From NCBI RefSeq assembly GCF_017357245.1, contig NZ_CP071613.1:434001-498000 (forward strand): a stretch of 64,000 nt of DNA. Reading direction: 5' to 3'. Below the pieces are notes generated by a model. It had not been told where the DNA came from. It was given only the letters and a program-made list of their open reading frames with translations, and searched no databases. Shown in pieces: positions 8,745 to 18,700 of this stretch (positions within the stretch are counted from its first letter, which is position 1; the number at the start of each line of letters is the position of its first letter). Source of the DNA: Rhizobium bangladeshense. Its GTDB lineage: Bacteria; Pseudomonadota; Alphaproteobacteria; Rhizobiales; Rhizobiaceae. The position numbers and the translations under genes were made by a program.

Positions 8745-9764
8745 ATGAATATGCGACCTGAGCAGCATCGGTTGGTAGACAATAGCGCAAAGCCGGCGGC
8801 CAGGCTCAAGGTGGGGTTCGTTCTGTCGCGGTGCTTCACGCTGTCGGCTTTCGCGCTCTTCGTGGACACGCTCAGGCTGGCCAGCGACCAGCAGGATCGT
8901 TCCGGCAGGGTGCTGGCCGACTGGCAGGTGATCGGCAGCACGCGGCATCTGATCACCTCGAGTTGCGGCGTCCAGGTCGCACCGACCTCCGATTTCGTCG
9001 ATCCTTCACGATTCGACTACATCGTGGTCGTCGGCGGACTCCTGACTGTGGAAAATCCGGTCGACCAGCAGACAATTGCCTTCCTGCGGCAGGCAGATGC
9101 GAAGAAAGTGCCGCTGATCGGCGTGTGCACCGGCTCGTTCATCCTTGCTGCGGCGGGCCTGATGAAGCGGCACGAATCCTGTGTCAGCTGGTTGCATTAC
9201 AAGGAGTTTCGGGAGCGCTTTCCCGAGCTTGCCGTCCGCTCCGACCGGCTCTTCAATCTCGACCGGCAGCGTGGATCCTGCGCCGGGGGCAGCAGCGCTG
9301 CCGACATGGCAGCATTGCTGGTGAGGAAATACATCAGCCGAGATGCGGAACGAAACGCGCTGGAGGTCCTTCAGATCGAGAAGGCCAGAACGCCAGCGGA
9401 TGTTCAGCCCCGGCGTCCGCTTTATGACGATTATGACGACGCCCGCGTGAAGGCGGCGATGATTACCATGGAGCAGTTCGTCGACGGCAGCATGCCGATC
9501 GAGAAGCTTGCCGCCATGGTCGGGCTCTCAAGGCGGCAGCTGGAGAGGATCTTCATCGAGAAGACCGGAATGTCGCCCGCCAAGGCCTATAATCGCGTCC
9601 GCATGGAGCGGGCAAAATCGATCCTGGCCCAGTCGAAGGCGCCGCTGATCGAGATCGCGCTCGATGTCGGCTTCGAAAATGCCTCGCAATTCACGAGGAC
9701 ATTCAAGCGCACATTCGGGCAGACGCCCTCGCAGCATCGCGCCGCCGCTTTGAGAGCGCACTGA
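8745..9764 (+). CDS. GlxA/GbdR-type AraC-family transcriptional regulator
   Basis: 339 residues: a DJ-1/PfpI-like amidase domain (about 22-200, with GVCTGSFILAAAG in the nucleophile position) followed by an AraC-type double helix-turn-helix (about 235-335: MPIEKLAAMVGLSRRQLERI, then IEIALDVGFENASQFTRTF). This architecture is shared by GbdR, CdhR and ArgR, activators of glycine betaine, carnitine and arginine catabolism. It is convergent with the Rieske/reductase operon and follows the formaldehyde genes, so control of the betaine demethylation genes is likely, by inference. The inducer is unknown. Confidence 0.85.
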   Translation: MNMRPEQHRLVDNSAKPAARLKVGFVLSRCFTLSAFALFVDTLRLASDQQDRSGRVLADWQVIGSTRHLITSSCGVQVAPTSDFVDPSRFDYIVVVGGLLTVENPVDQQTIAFLRQADAKKVPLIGVCTGSFILAAAGLMKRHESCVSWLHYKEFRERFPELAVRSDRLFNLDRQRGSCAGGSSAADMAALLVRKYISRDAERNALEVLQIEKARTPADVQPRRPLYDDYDDARVKAAMITMEQFVDGSMPIEKLAAMVGLSRRQLERIFIEKTGMSPAKAYNRVRMERAKSILAQSKAPLIEIALDVGFENASQFTRTFKRTFGQTPSQHRAAALRAH

Positions 9765-9776
9765 ACTGGCCGACGC

Positions 9777-10865
9777 TCAGCGCTCGATGACGAGATCGCT
9801 GAGCGGCTTGGAGCAGCACGGCAGGAAGAAACCGGCGTCGATTTCCCTCTGGCGGATCCCGCCATTGTGGTTCATGTTGACGCTGCCCGAAGTCAGCTTC
9901 GACTTGCAGGTCCCGCAGACGCCGTTCGCGCAGGAGGATGGAATTCTGACGCCCGCCTTCTTGGCGCGCGAAAGCACGCTCTGATCGCCCGAGACGTCGA
10001 TGCTGCGGGCCTGCCTCGAAAAGGTGACCTGAAAGACTTTGACGGCCGCCTCCTGCACCGCGGGAATCTCCGGCTCGTTGATGACGGCGGCATCGAAGCT
10101 TTCTTCCACATAGTGCGAAGCAGGCACGCCGAGTTCCCCGGCAATGCGGCGCGCCGCCGCCATGAACGGGGCGGGGCCGCAGCACATCACGGTGCGCTCG
10201 GCGATATCGGGAACCGCCAGCCGCATATACTCCGCCGAAATACGGCCGGTGAGGCCTGGCCACGATGCTTCGCCCACGACGGTCTCGGGAAGAAAGTGCA
10301 GCCGAAGCCCCTTAAGTCTTCGGGCGATGCAGGCGAGTTCATCGCGGAAGATCAGGTCCTGCGGCGTGCGGGCGGCATGCATGAAGACGACATCGGCGGG
10401 TTCGCAGCTGTCGGCGATCTCTCTGAGAATGGACATCACCGGCGTGATGCCGGAGCCGCCCGAGAGCAGCAGGAGCTTTTGGCCCGTATCGGACCGCACG
10501 AAATGGCCGAGCGGGCCGTTCGCCTTGACCGATGCCCCGGCAACCAGCGTGTCGTGCAGCCAGTTCGAGATCTTGCCTCCGGGAATGCGTTTCACCGTGA
10601 CGGAGAAAGCGTTCGTCCGATGCGGCGAAGAGGAGATGCTGTAGCAGCGGCTCTCGGCCTCGCCATTGTGTTCGAGGTCGAACAGGAAATACTGCCCGGC
10701 CTTGAACGCGAACCGTTTGCCCTCGCGCGAGGCGAATGTGAAGGTCCTGACGTCATGGGTTTCCTGCTGGACGTCGAGGCAGACGAGCGCGTCGTCTTCC
10801 TCGGGATTCCAGAGGTCGGCGACCGTGGCTTTCCCTGTCAAGGCCTGCGGGCTCCTAGTATCCAT
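9777..10865 (-). CDS. Ferredoxin-NAD(P)H reductase partner of the Rieske oxygenase (GbcB-like)
   Basis: 362 residues from ATG 10865. It has an FAD domain with RCYSISS (about 73-79), an NAD domain with GGSGITP, and a C-terminal plant-type [2Fe-2S] domain with C312, C317, C320 and a C350/C351 pair. It passes electrons from NAD(P)H to the Rieske centre of the oxygenase. The start codon overlaps the oxygenase stop by 11 bp, implying translational coupling. The protein matches the GbcB/StcE-type reductases of glycine betaine and stachydrine demethylases. The frame is open further upstream but only across the oxygenase coding region. Confidence 0.9.
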   Translation of the reverse strand: MDTRSPQALTGKATVADLWNPEEDDALVCLDVQQETHDVRTFTFASREGKRFAFKAGQYFLFDLEHNGEAESRCYSISSSPHRTNAFSVTVKRIPGGKISNWLHDTLVAGASVKANGPLGHFVRSDTGQKLLLLSGGSGITPVMSILREIADSCEPADVVFMHAARTPQDLIFRDELACIARRLKGLRLHFLPETVVGEASWPGLTGRISAEYMRLAVPDIAERTVMCCGPAPFMAAARRIAGELGVPASHYVEESFDAAVINEPEIPAVQEAAVKVFQVTFSRQARSIDVSGDQSVLSRAKKAGVRIPSSCANGVCGTCKSKLTSGSVNMNHNGGIRQREIDAGFFLPCCSKPLSDLVIER

Positions 10866-12108
10866 GGGCGCGCATCCGATCGATGTACCAGGTGGCGAAC
10901 TTGTTGAGGTTCGTCTCGGAGAAGCGGGAATAGGGGCCTGGCTGATAGGCGGGATCGAGCGTGCCGGCATGCGAGCGGGCGACGAGATCGGCATCCTGGT
11001 CGGTCGTTGCAATCCAGACATCCGTCAGCTTGTCGAGATCGTAATCGACCCCTTCGACGGCATCCTTGTGGACGAGCCATTTGGTGCGGACCAGCGTCTT
11101 GCCCGCCGAAAGCGGGATGACGGTTGCCACCACCGCATGGTCTCCCATGAAATGGTTCCAGCTGTTATGGCCCCACAGATGCGTGTCGCCGAGATCCTTG
11201 CGAGTCATGTGACCGAGCAGCTTGGAGGATGCGGCGGTGGCGTCACGGGTCTGGGATTCGCCGGCGCCTGATATGATCAGCCGCTGCGTACGGAAGTTTG
11301 TGGCGCAGTCGGTGAGCTGCTCGATGGCAGCCGAGGGGAAACCGTCTGCCTCCCATGCCTGCGTGCGCTCCTCGTAAAGCCGAAAATGCTCTTCCGCCTG
11401 TTCTCGGTCTTCCGGGCTCAGCGTTTCGGGATCGAAGCCGAAGTCGAGATCGACGAAGGAGACGCAGAGTTCCGGATGGTTCGCTGAGCAATGATAGCAC
11501 TCGCGGTTATTCTCCATCGTCAGTTTCCAATTGCCGTCCTCGATGACGTCGGTCTGGTGGGCGATCTTGGCATTGCGGATGTCGTAGGGGGCGAGCCGCT
11601 CGGTCATCGTCTGCTCGAGGAGAGCGATGTCTTCGGGCGGATTGTCGGAGAGACACACATAGATCAGCCCGCCGATCGACTTGAAGGTGACGGGTTTCAG
11701 GCCGCGACAGTCCTTGTCGAAATCCTTGCCCATATGGGGAGCGTAGCTGAGCTCTCCCGTAAGCTCATAGGTCCAGGTGTGATAGGGACAGACGAGCTTC
11801 GACACGATCGTCTTGCCCGGATCGAGAAGGCGGGCACCGCGATGGCGGCAGACATTGTGCAGGACGCGAAGTTCGCCGTCGTCGTCGCGCAGGAGGATCA
11901 GGCTCGTCTTGCCGATATCGATCACCGTGGCGTCGCCGGGCTCTGGAACGTCACAGTCGAGGCCGACGCAGATCCAGTGCTTGTGGAAGAAGACGTCGAT
12001 GTCCGCCTCGAACACATCTTCTCTGGTGTAAAGGCCGGCCGGCAGGGAGTGGCCATCGGCGCGCGCATCGAGAAGAGCTGAAAGGGAAGATGGAAGCTTG
12101 TTTAGCAT
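10855..12108 (-). CDS. Rieske oxygenase alpha subunit, probable quaternary-amine demethylase
   Basis: 417 residues. The Rieske cluster motif is C87-x-H89 and C107-x2-H110 (CRHRG, CPYHTW). The mononuclear iron site is in ENNRECYHCSANH with H206 and H211. Relatives GbcA (glycine betaine) and Stc2 (stachydrine) remove a methyl from quaternary nitrogen as formaldehyde. The start at 12108 has AAGAGG eight bases upstream. It is cotranscribed with its reductase and divergent from a LysR gene. The nearby N-demethylase, ETF, formaldehyde genes and putA suggest proline betaine as substrate, but glycine betaine or carnitine remain possible. Confidence 0.85.
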   Translation of the reverse strand: MLNKLPSSLSALLDARADGHSLPAGLYTREDVFEADIDVFFHKHWICVGLDCDVPEPGDATVIDIGKTSLILLRDDDGELRVLHNVCRHRGARLLDPGKTIVSKLVCPYHTWTYELTGELSYAPHMGKDFDKDCRGLKPVTFKSIGGLIYVCLSDNPPEDIALLEQTMTERLAPYDIRNAKIAHQTDVIEDGNWKLTMENNRECYHCSANHPELCVSFVDLDFGFDPETLSPEDREQAEEHFRLYEERTQAWEADGFPSAAIEQLTDCATNFRTQRLIISGAGESQTRDATAASSKLLGHMTRKDLGDTHLWGHNSWNHFMGDHAVVATVIPLSAGKTLVRTKWLVHKDAVEGVDYDLDKLTDVWIATTDQDADLVARSHAGTLDPAYQPGPYSRFSETNLNKFATWYIDRMRAHGY

Positions 12109-12180
12109 GAGAACCTCTTATGTAAGAGTTCCCCAGATTGCGCTTGCAGTTGCGGGGTTTCAACGGCATAAAAAATCACG

Positions 12181-12205
12181 TTCGCATAATGTTTGTTCAT
12201 GCGAA
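12181..12205. promoter_or_regulatory. LysR-type binding box between the Rieske operon and lysR
   Basis: TTCGCAT (12181-12187), an 11-base spacer and ATGCGAA (12199-12205) form a perfect 7-bp inverted repeat of the T-N11-A class used by LysR regulators. It ends 10 bp before the lysR start codon and 73 bp from the divergent oxygenase start, suited to autoregulation and control of the Rieske operon. Confidence 0.55.
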
Positions 12206-12215
12206 GAGGGGCAAG

Positions 12216-13103
12216 ATGCAGTTTCGAAGACGGCTTCCCTCGCTGACTGCGCTGGTAACGCTGGAAGCGGTGCTCAGGCGCAAAAGCTTCACGCTTGCGG
12301 CAGGCGAACTCGGCGTCACCCAGGCGGCGGTCAGCCGGCAGATTGCCGTTCTCGAGGAGGAGTTCGGTCAGCCGCTTTTCCTGCGCAAGCACCGGGCGAT
12401 CGAGCCGACGGCCGCCTGCGTCAACCTGGGCGTGACGCTCGCCAAGAGTTTCGCCGATATCGCCGCGAGCGTGGAGGCGATCCAGTCGCGCGGCCAGGAT
12501 GTCGTGACGATCGGGGCGACAATCGCATTCTCGTCGTTCTGGCTGCTGCCGCGGCTGGCGGAGTTCCGCAAGGCGAATCCCGGAATTCTGGTGCGGGTGA
12601 TCTCCCAGGACAGTCCGATCGCTCTTGATGACGGCGAGATCGACGTCGCCATCCGCTACGGCATGCCTCCCTTCAGAGATGGAACCGTCATTGCCTCGCG
12701 CGGCGACGTCATTACTCCCGTCTGCTCACCCGATTATCTCAGGCGTCGAGGGAGTGGCCCGTTGGGCGCGGCCGACGAATTCATCGAGACTGATGTTCTC
12801 GACCGTTCCTGGTACAGCTGGTCGCAATGGGTTTCGCTCAGCGGCGCCGGTATCGAGATAAAACCGTCGCTCCGCTTCAACCACTATACCGAGACCATCG
12901 CCGCCGCGCGCGCGGGGCAGGGAATTGCCCTGGGATGGCGCATGCTGATCGGCACTTTTCTGGAGGACGGAACCCTGGTGCGCGCCGAGGCAAGCGAGCT
13001 TGCCGCCGAAGACCGCTACAACGTGATCGTGCCCGTCAAAGCCAAGCGAAACAATGCGTGCAATCTCGCCGCTGCCTGGCTGACGGCCGCGCTGCACGAT
13101 TGA
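12216..13103 (+). CDS. LysR-family transcriptional regulator
   Basis: 295 residues from ATG 12216, chosen because AGAGGGGC precedes it. The N-terminal winged HTH (about 5-62) contains FTLAAGELGVTQAAVSRQIA, and the effector domain begins near VVTIGATIAFSSFWLLPRL. The GcvA/choline-type subfamily resemblance is loose. It is transcribed away from the Rieske oxygenase operon and has a T-N11-A box just upstream, so it probably controls that operon. It ends one base before the convergent acyltransferase gene. Confidence 0.88.
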   Translation: MQFRRRLPSLTALVTLEAVLRRKSFTLAAGELGVTQAAVSRQIAVLEEEFGQPLFLRKHRAIEPTAACVNLGVTLAKSFADIAASVEAIQSRGQDVVTIGATIAFSSFWLLPRLAEFRKANPGILVRVISQDSPIALDDGEIDVAIRYGMPPFRDGTVIASRGDVITPVCSPDYLRRRGSGPLGAADEFIETDVLDRSWYSWSQWVSLSGAGIEIKPSLRFNHYTETIAAARAGQGIALGWRMLIGTFLEDGTLVRAEASELAAEDRYNVIVPVKAKRNNACNLAAAWLTAALHD

Positions 13104-14755
13104 TCACAGGCCGAGCCCGGGAGTTGCCGTCCGGTGCACGCCCTTGGGAATGAAGGCGAACTGGTCCGCAAGGCCGAGGAATTCAGCCGCCAGGTGAATG
13201 ACCGAGAGCCACATCTCCGTCCCCTGCAGGCTCGGCTCGCCACCATCGGCGAACGCGAATCCTTCGCCATCCCGCCATCTGTCCAGGGCTCTTGCTATGA
13301 GGGTACGGGCGATCGTCTCGCCGTCGGCCCGCCGGTAATCGGTCTGCCGGGCAATCAGCAGGAGAGGATGGATCGTATCGAGAAGATTGCATGCATTATA
13401 TTTTGCACCGGCGAAGCCGTTGTGGTTGCGATAATTGAGGTGAACGGTTTCGAGCGAAGCGTGCGGGTGCGGAAGCGCAATGCCGAACTGGGCGTAGGTG
13501 CCACGCGTCAGGCGGTAGAAGCCGTTCACCGGCTGGAGCCATCCCTCCAGCGCCGTCGGCTCGCCCCATAGTCCGGAGACGCTATTGGCATTCCTCTTCA
13601 GCCATTCGAAGAGTGCCTGGCGTGATTGCCTGATGCCAAAATACCGGGCGTTGAAATAGATCGCGGTTCCGACCGCATCGACCACGCTGCCGGCGTGCCA
13701 CGCCCTGTTTTGCCAAGGCAGCGCGCTCAGCCATTTGTCGAGCTCGCCGGCGTCGAGATCAGCTGCCTGGACCGGGTCGCGCGGGCTGGAGCCGAGCAGT
13801 TCAAGCGCATAGCCGACCGAAAGGACGTTGTAGAGCGCCTTCGGGTCATCCCGCAAAACGCGGCCGCCTACAAGCGCATGTTCTTCCGGGAAAAGGCCGG
13901 TCTCCCGGTCCTGCAGTCCTTGCAGGCGCTCGACGGTTTCCGCCGGATCGAGGCCCGGCGGCAGGTCGCCGAAGCCGGCGGCGATTTCGATCGCGTCGCA
14001 GAGATGCCGGATCGCCGGTCGCCTGATACCGTCCGCCTCCAGCGATTCATAGAATCCTTGCGTTTGCCAGCGCGCAAGAATGTCCGGCCATTGCTCCTTC
14101 GCCTTCTGCCCAAGCCTGACGAGTCGTTCTTCAATATCTCCCGCGCCGGATTTCCTGGGCACCGAGCCTCGGTTGCGTAGCACTCGGGCAGGCACGCCGC
14201 CGGCAATCGCCATCGCGGGAATGTCCCCGGTGACGACCGCCCCGGCGGCAATAACGGCGCCGTTTCCAATCGTGACGCCGTCGAGGATCACGCAATTGGC
14301 GCCGACCCACACATCGTCGCCGATCACGATGCCCAGGCTGACGACCCCCTGGCTGTGTATGGGCAGAGCGGGGTCGTCGAAGCCATGATTGAAGCCTACG
14401 ATCGACGCATGCGAAGCAATCCGGACCCCATTGCCGCATGTACCTTGCCGGAAACGCAGGCATAGGGATTAACGGAGCAATCGTCGCCGAGGATAATTTC
14501 GCCGCGCACGAGGGCTTGCCCCGCAATCCACGACCGTTCGCCCATTGTGAGGCTTTCGGCGAAGATCGCGGCGTTCTCGGCGATATAGGAAGTCTCGGCC
14601 AGCTCTGCGCCGCAGGATTGCCTGAGCGCGGCTTTGCGGGCGAGGTGAGCGGGGTGATCAAGGTCCGACGCGACGCGTTCCCACGGAAGATATTGGAGCC
14701 GGCGGGCTTCCTTCTCTTCGTTCGCCGATGCCTGCGGGCTGTTGGCGTGATCCAT
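13104..14755 (-). pseudogene. Hexapeptide acyltransferase fused to an alpha-helical toroid-like domain, broken by a -1 frameshift
   Basis: The gene starts at ATG 14755 (GAGGAG upstream) and reads YLPWERVASDLDHPAHLARK and then left-handed beta-helix repeats, but stops early after SVNPYACVSGKV. The -1 frame picks up exactly where expected: CGNGVRIASHASIVGFNHGF on to IGDDVWVGANCVILDGVTIG. One missing base near 14437-14444 (GTA-CA-TGC for GTA-nCA-TGC) explains it. The repaired protein would be about 550 residues: a maltose/galactoside O-acetyltransferase-type N-terminus and about 330 residues resembling helical barrel (terpenoid-cyclase-like) repeats such as ALYNVLSVGYALELLG. It is either a recent pseudogene or a sequencing error. 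Function unknown. Confidence 0.65.
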
Positions 14756-14823
14756 CCTGCTCCTCGTTCGCGGCTTCAAATGCCGATTGTTGATTTAGCA
14801 AGATTGTCGGCCATCGCCACCCT

Positions 14824-15318
14824 TCACGAAAGACTCGAACCGAACTTGTCCCAGCCTTCCTTGATCGTCTCCATCGCGACGTTGGTCGAGGTGTTGGCAA
14901 CGTGCGGCAGCGTCGAGATGCGCTCGCCGAGAACGCGGCGGTAGCGGCCGATGTCGCGGGTGCGGATCTTCAGGAGATAATCGAACCTGCCGGCGATCAT
15001 GTGGCACTCCTCGACTTCCCTGATCTTCTTGATGGCGTCGTTGAAGCTTTTCAGCGCATCCTCACGGGTATCCGAGAGCTTCACCTCGACGAACGCGATG
15101 TGGTCGAGCCGCATTTTCGCGGGATTGAGAACGGCCTTGAACCCTTCGATATATCCGTCGTTGATCAGTCGCTTGAAGCGAAGCTGGCACGGCGTCTTCG
15201 AAAGCCCCACGCGCGCCGCCAGATCGGTGATCGACAGTCTCCCGTCCTCGACCAGGGCCGCGAGGATCTTTCTGTCGAACTGGTCCAATTCACTAAAGAT
15301 GTCGGTTTCTGTGGCCAT
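14824..15318 (-). CDS. putR: Lrp/AsnC-family regulator, probable PutR
   Basis: 164 residues: an N-terminal HTH (FDRKILAALVEDGRLSITDL then GLSKTPCQLRFKRLI) and a C-terminal RAM ligand domain (AFVEVKLSD...VEECHMIAGRFDYLLKI). It is divergent from putA 400 bp away. In alphaproteobacteria an Lrp-type PutR activates putA in response to proline, so the assignment follows known context. The intervening region is AT-rich (about 15350-15410), as Lrp-type targets often are. Confidence 0.88.
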   Translation of the reverse strand: MATETDIFSELDQFDRKILAALVEDGRLSITDLAARVGLSKTPCQLRFKRLINDGYIEGFKAVLNPAKMRLDHIAFVEVKLSDTREDALKSFNDAIKKIREVEECHMIAGRFDYLLKIRTRDIGRYRRVLGERISTLPHVANTSTNVAMETIKEGWDKFGSSLS

Positions 15319-15486
15319 TTTAACTCCCGGTGATCACTTCTTAAGTTCATACAGCTTGAAAATCGCTGAAATCAAGGAAGATCGTGATTTGTGATTGTGG
15401 TAGATTATATCCCGACGATGGGACGGCGTGAGCGCTTGGCGCATTGCCGTAATCACTATCCGGCATCGCACTAATGGGGATCATGA

Positions 15487-15693
15487 ATGCGCGGGAAAAA
15501 AGCGGATGACGATCAGAAACCCGACTTGCTCGTTCACTACAGGCCGGTGGCGATAAGAGCGGTTGCAGCGGCATTCACCCTCAAGCGCGACAAATCGGAT
15601 GCGCGTCCACTTAGCGAGACGGAATATTCCGGCCCCGTTTTTATGGATGATGCGCTCTGGGACGACGAGCCCGGTGTTCCATTTATCCGCTAA
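15487..15693 (+). CDS. Small hypothetical protein between putR and putA
   Basis: A 68-residue frame beginning MRGKKADDDQKPDLLVHYRP and rich in Asp, Lys and Arg, with no membrane segment or recognised motif. GGGG lies seven bases before the ATG. It is oriented with putA and ends 27 bp before the putA start. The rest of the 400-bp putR-putA gap (15319-15486) is AT-rich and probably carries the promoters. Whether the protein is made cannot be judged from sequence alone. Confidence 0.35.
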   Translation: MRGKKADDDQKPDLLVHYRPVAIRAVAAAFTLKRDKSDARPLSETEYSGPVFMDDALWDDEPGVPFIR

Positions 15694-15720
15694 ACAGCCA
15701 TTGATTACTCAGGGACTCCC

Positions 15721-18700
15721 ATGTTGAACGCAGCGACCGACCCCGTATCCTCCAATGATCCCGCGCCATTCGCCGCCTTCGCGCCGCCGATCCGGCCGCA
15801 ATCCGAGCTTCGCCAGGCAATCACGGCCGCCTATCGCCGCCCGGAAACCGAATGCCTGCCGCCGCTCGTTGCCGCCGCCCGCGTTTCCGAGGCGAAGCGT
15901 TATGATATCCGCAACACGGCCCGCACTCTGATCGAGGCGCTGCGGGCCAAGCACAAGGGCACCGGCGTCGAAGGGCTGGTGCAGGAATATTCGCTTTCCA
16001 GCCAGGAAGGCGTGGCGCTCATGTGCCTTGCCGAGGCACTGCTGCGCATTCCCGATACGGACACCCGCGACGCGCTGATCCGCGACAAGATCGCCGAGGG
16101 CAACTGGACCTCGCATATCGGCGGTGGCAAATCCATGTTCGTCAACGCCGCCACCTGGGGGCTGGTCGTCACCGGCAAGCTCACCTCGACGGTCAACGAC
16201 CGCAGCCTGTCGGCGGCGCTGACGCGGCTGATCGCGCGCGCCGGCGAGCCGGTCATCCGCCGCGGCGTCGATATGGCGATGCGCATGATGGGCGAGCAGT
16301 TCGTCACCGGCGAAACCATCGAGGAGGCGCTAAAGCGCGCCCGGCCGCTGGAAGCCCGCGGCTTCCGCTATTCTTACGACATGCTGGGCGAGGCGGCGAC
16401 GACCGCCGCCGACGCCGAGCGTTATTTCAAGGATTACGAAAAGGCGATCCACGCGATCGGCAAGGCGGCGGATGGCCGCGGCATCTATGACGGCCCTGGC
16501 ATTTCGATCAAGCTTTCGGCCCTGCATCCTCGCTATAGCAGAGCTCAGGCCGGCCGAGTGATGGGCGAGCTGCTGCCGAAGGTTAAGGCGCTCGCCGCTC
16601 TCGCTAAGTCCTATGATATCGGCCTTAATATCGACGCCGAGGAGGCCGACCGGCTGGAGCTGTCGCTCGATCTCCTCGAAGAACTCTGCTTTGCTCCCGA
16701 GCTTGCCGGTTGGAACGGGCTCGGCTTCGTCGTGCAGGCCTATGGCAAGCGCTGCCCCTTCGTGCTCGACTACATCATCGATCTCGCGCGCCGCTCCGGG
16801 CGCCGGATCATGGTGCGTCTGGTCAAGGGCGCCTATTGGGATGCGGAGATCAAGCGCGCCCAGTTGGATGGTCTCGACGATTATCCGGTCTATACCCGCA
16901 AGATCTACACCGACGTCGCCTACATCGCCTGCGCGCGCAAGCTGCTGGCCGCCGCCGATGCCGTCTTCCCGCAATTCGCGACCCACAATGCGCAGACGCT
17001 CGCCACGATCTATCATTTGGCAGGGCCCGACTTCGCGGTCGGCAAATACGAGTTCCAGTGCCTGCACGGCATGGGCGAACCGCTCTATGACGAAGTCGTC
17101 GGGAAAGAGAAGCTCGACCGGCCCTGCCGCATCTATGCGCCAGTCGGAACACATGAGACGCTGCTTGCCTATCTGGTACGGCGCCTGCTCGAAAACGGCG
17201 CCAATTCCTCCTTCGTGCACCGCATCTCCGATCCGAACGTTTCGGTCGAAGCACTGATCGCCGATCCGGCCGAGACTGTCGCGGCCATGCCCGTCGTCGG
17301 CGCCCCGCATGTGCAGATCGCAGCACCCAAGGCCCTTTACGGCAACGCCCGTCCCAATTCGAGCGGCCTGGATCTGTCGAGCGAAGCCACCCTTTCGGAC
17401 CTGGCGCAGACGCTCGCCTCCACGGCTGCGACGCCATGGCATGCGCTTCCGATCCTCGCCGACGGCTCCACGGACGGCGTGACCCGCGATGTCCTCAATC
17501 CTGCCGATCACCGCGACGTGGTCGGCACGGTGACCGAAGTGAAGGTCGAGGACGCAGCCCGCGTCGTTGCGATGGCCGCGGACTATGCGCCGCAATGGGC
17601 GGCCGTCCCGCCGGTCGAGCGCGCCGCCTGCCTCGAACGGGCGGCCGACATCATGCAGGCCCGCATCAAGGTGCTGATGGGCATCATCATGCGCGAGGCC
17701 GGCAAATCCGCCGCCAATGCAATTGGCGAAGTGCGCGAGGCTGTCGACTTCCTGCGCTACTACGCCGATCAGGCCCGCAAGACCCTTGGGCCGTCGCATC
17801 TGCCGCTCGGACCGATCGTTTGCATCAGTCCGTGGAACTTCCCGCTGGCGATCTTCACCGGCCAGGTTGCGGCAGCCCTGGTCGCCGGCAATCCTGTGCT
17901 GGCCAAACCCGCCGGCGTGACACCCATCATCGCCTCGGAGAGCGTGAAGATCCTCCACGAAGCCGGTGTGCCGGTCGGCGCGCTGCAGTTCGTGCCCGGC
18001 AGCGGCCGCCTTGGCGCCGGCATGGTCGGTGCTCAGGAGACCGCCGGCGTCATGTTCACGGGCTCGACCGAGGTCGCGCGCATGATCCAGGCGCAGCTCG
18101 CCGAGCGCCTGTCGGCAACCGGCAAGCCGATCCCGCTGATTGCCGAAACCGGGGGTCAGAACGGCATGATCGTCGATTCCTCGGCGCTCGCCGAACAGGT
18201 GGTGGCCGACGTTGTGACATCGGCTTTCGACAGCGCCGGCCAGCGCTGCTCGGCGCTCCGCGTTCTCTGCCTGCAGGATGACGTGGCCGACAGGACGCTC
18301 GCCATGCTGAAGGGCGCCTTCCGTGAATTGACGATCGGCCGCACGGATCGGCTGAGTGTCGATGTCGGACCTGTCATCAACGATGGCGCAAAGGCGGAGA
18401 TCGACCAGCATATCGAAGCGATGCGCGGTGCCGGCCGCAAGGTGGAGCAGCTGCCGTTGCCGCAAAGCGCGGCAGCAGGCACCTTCGTTCCTCCGACGAT
18501 CATCGAGATCAAGTCGCTCTCGGACCTGACGAAGGAGGTCTTCGGGCCGGTCCTGCATGTAGTCCGCTTCAAGAGAAACGGCCTCGATCGCCTGATCGAC
18601 GACATCAATGCGTCCGGCTACGGCCTCACATTCGGGCTTCACACCCGGCTTGACGAAACGATCGCCCATGTGACGAGCCGCATCAAGGCCGGCAACCTCT

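Noticed and set aside
248..12108. Complete glycine betaine to glycine pathway
   Set aside because: No DgcB-type partner, sarcosine oxidase or serine hydroxymethyltransferase is present; the proline-betaine reading explains more genes.
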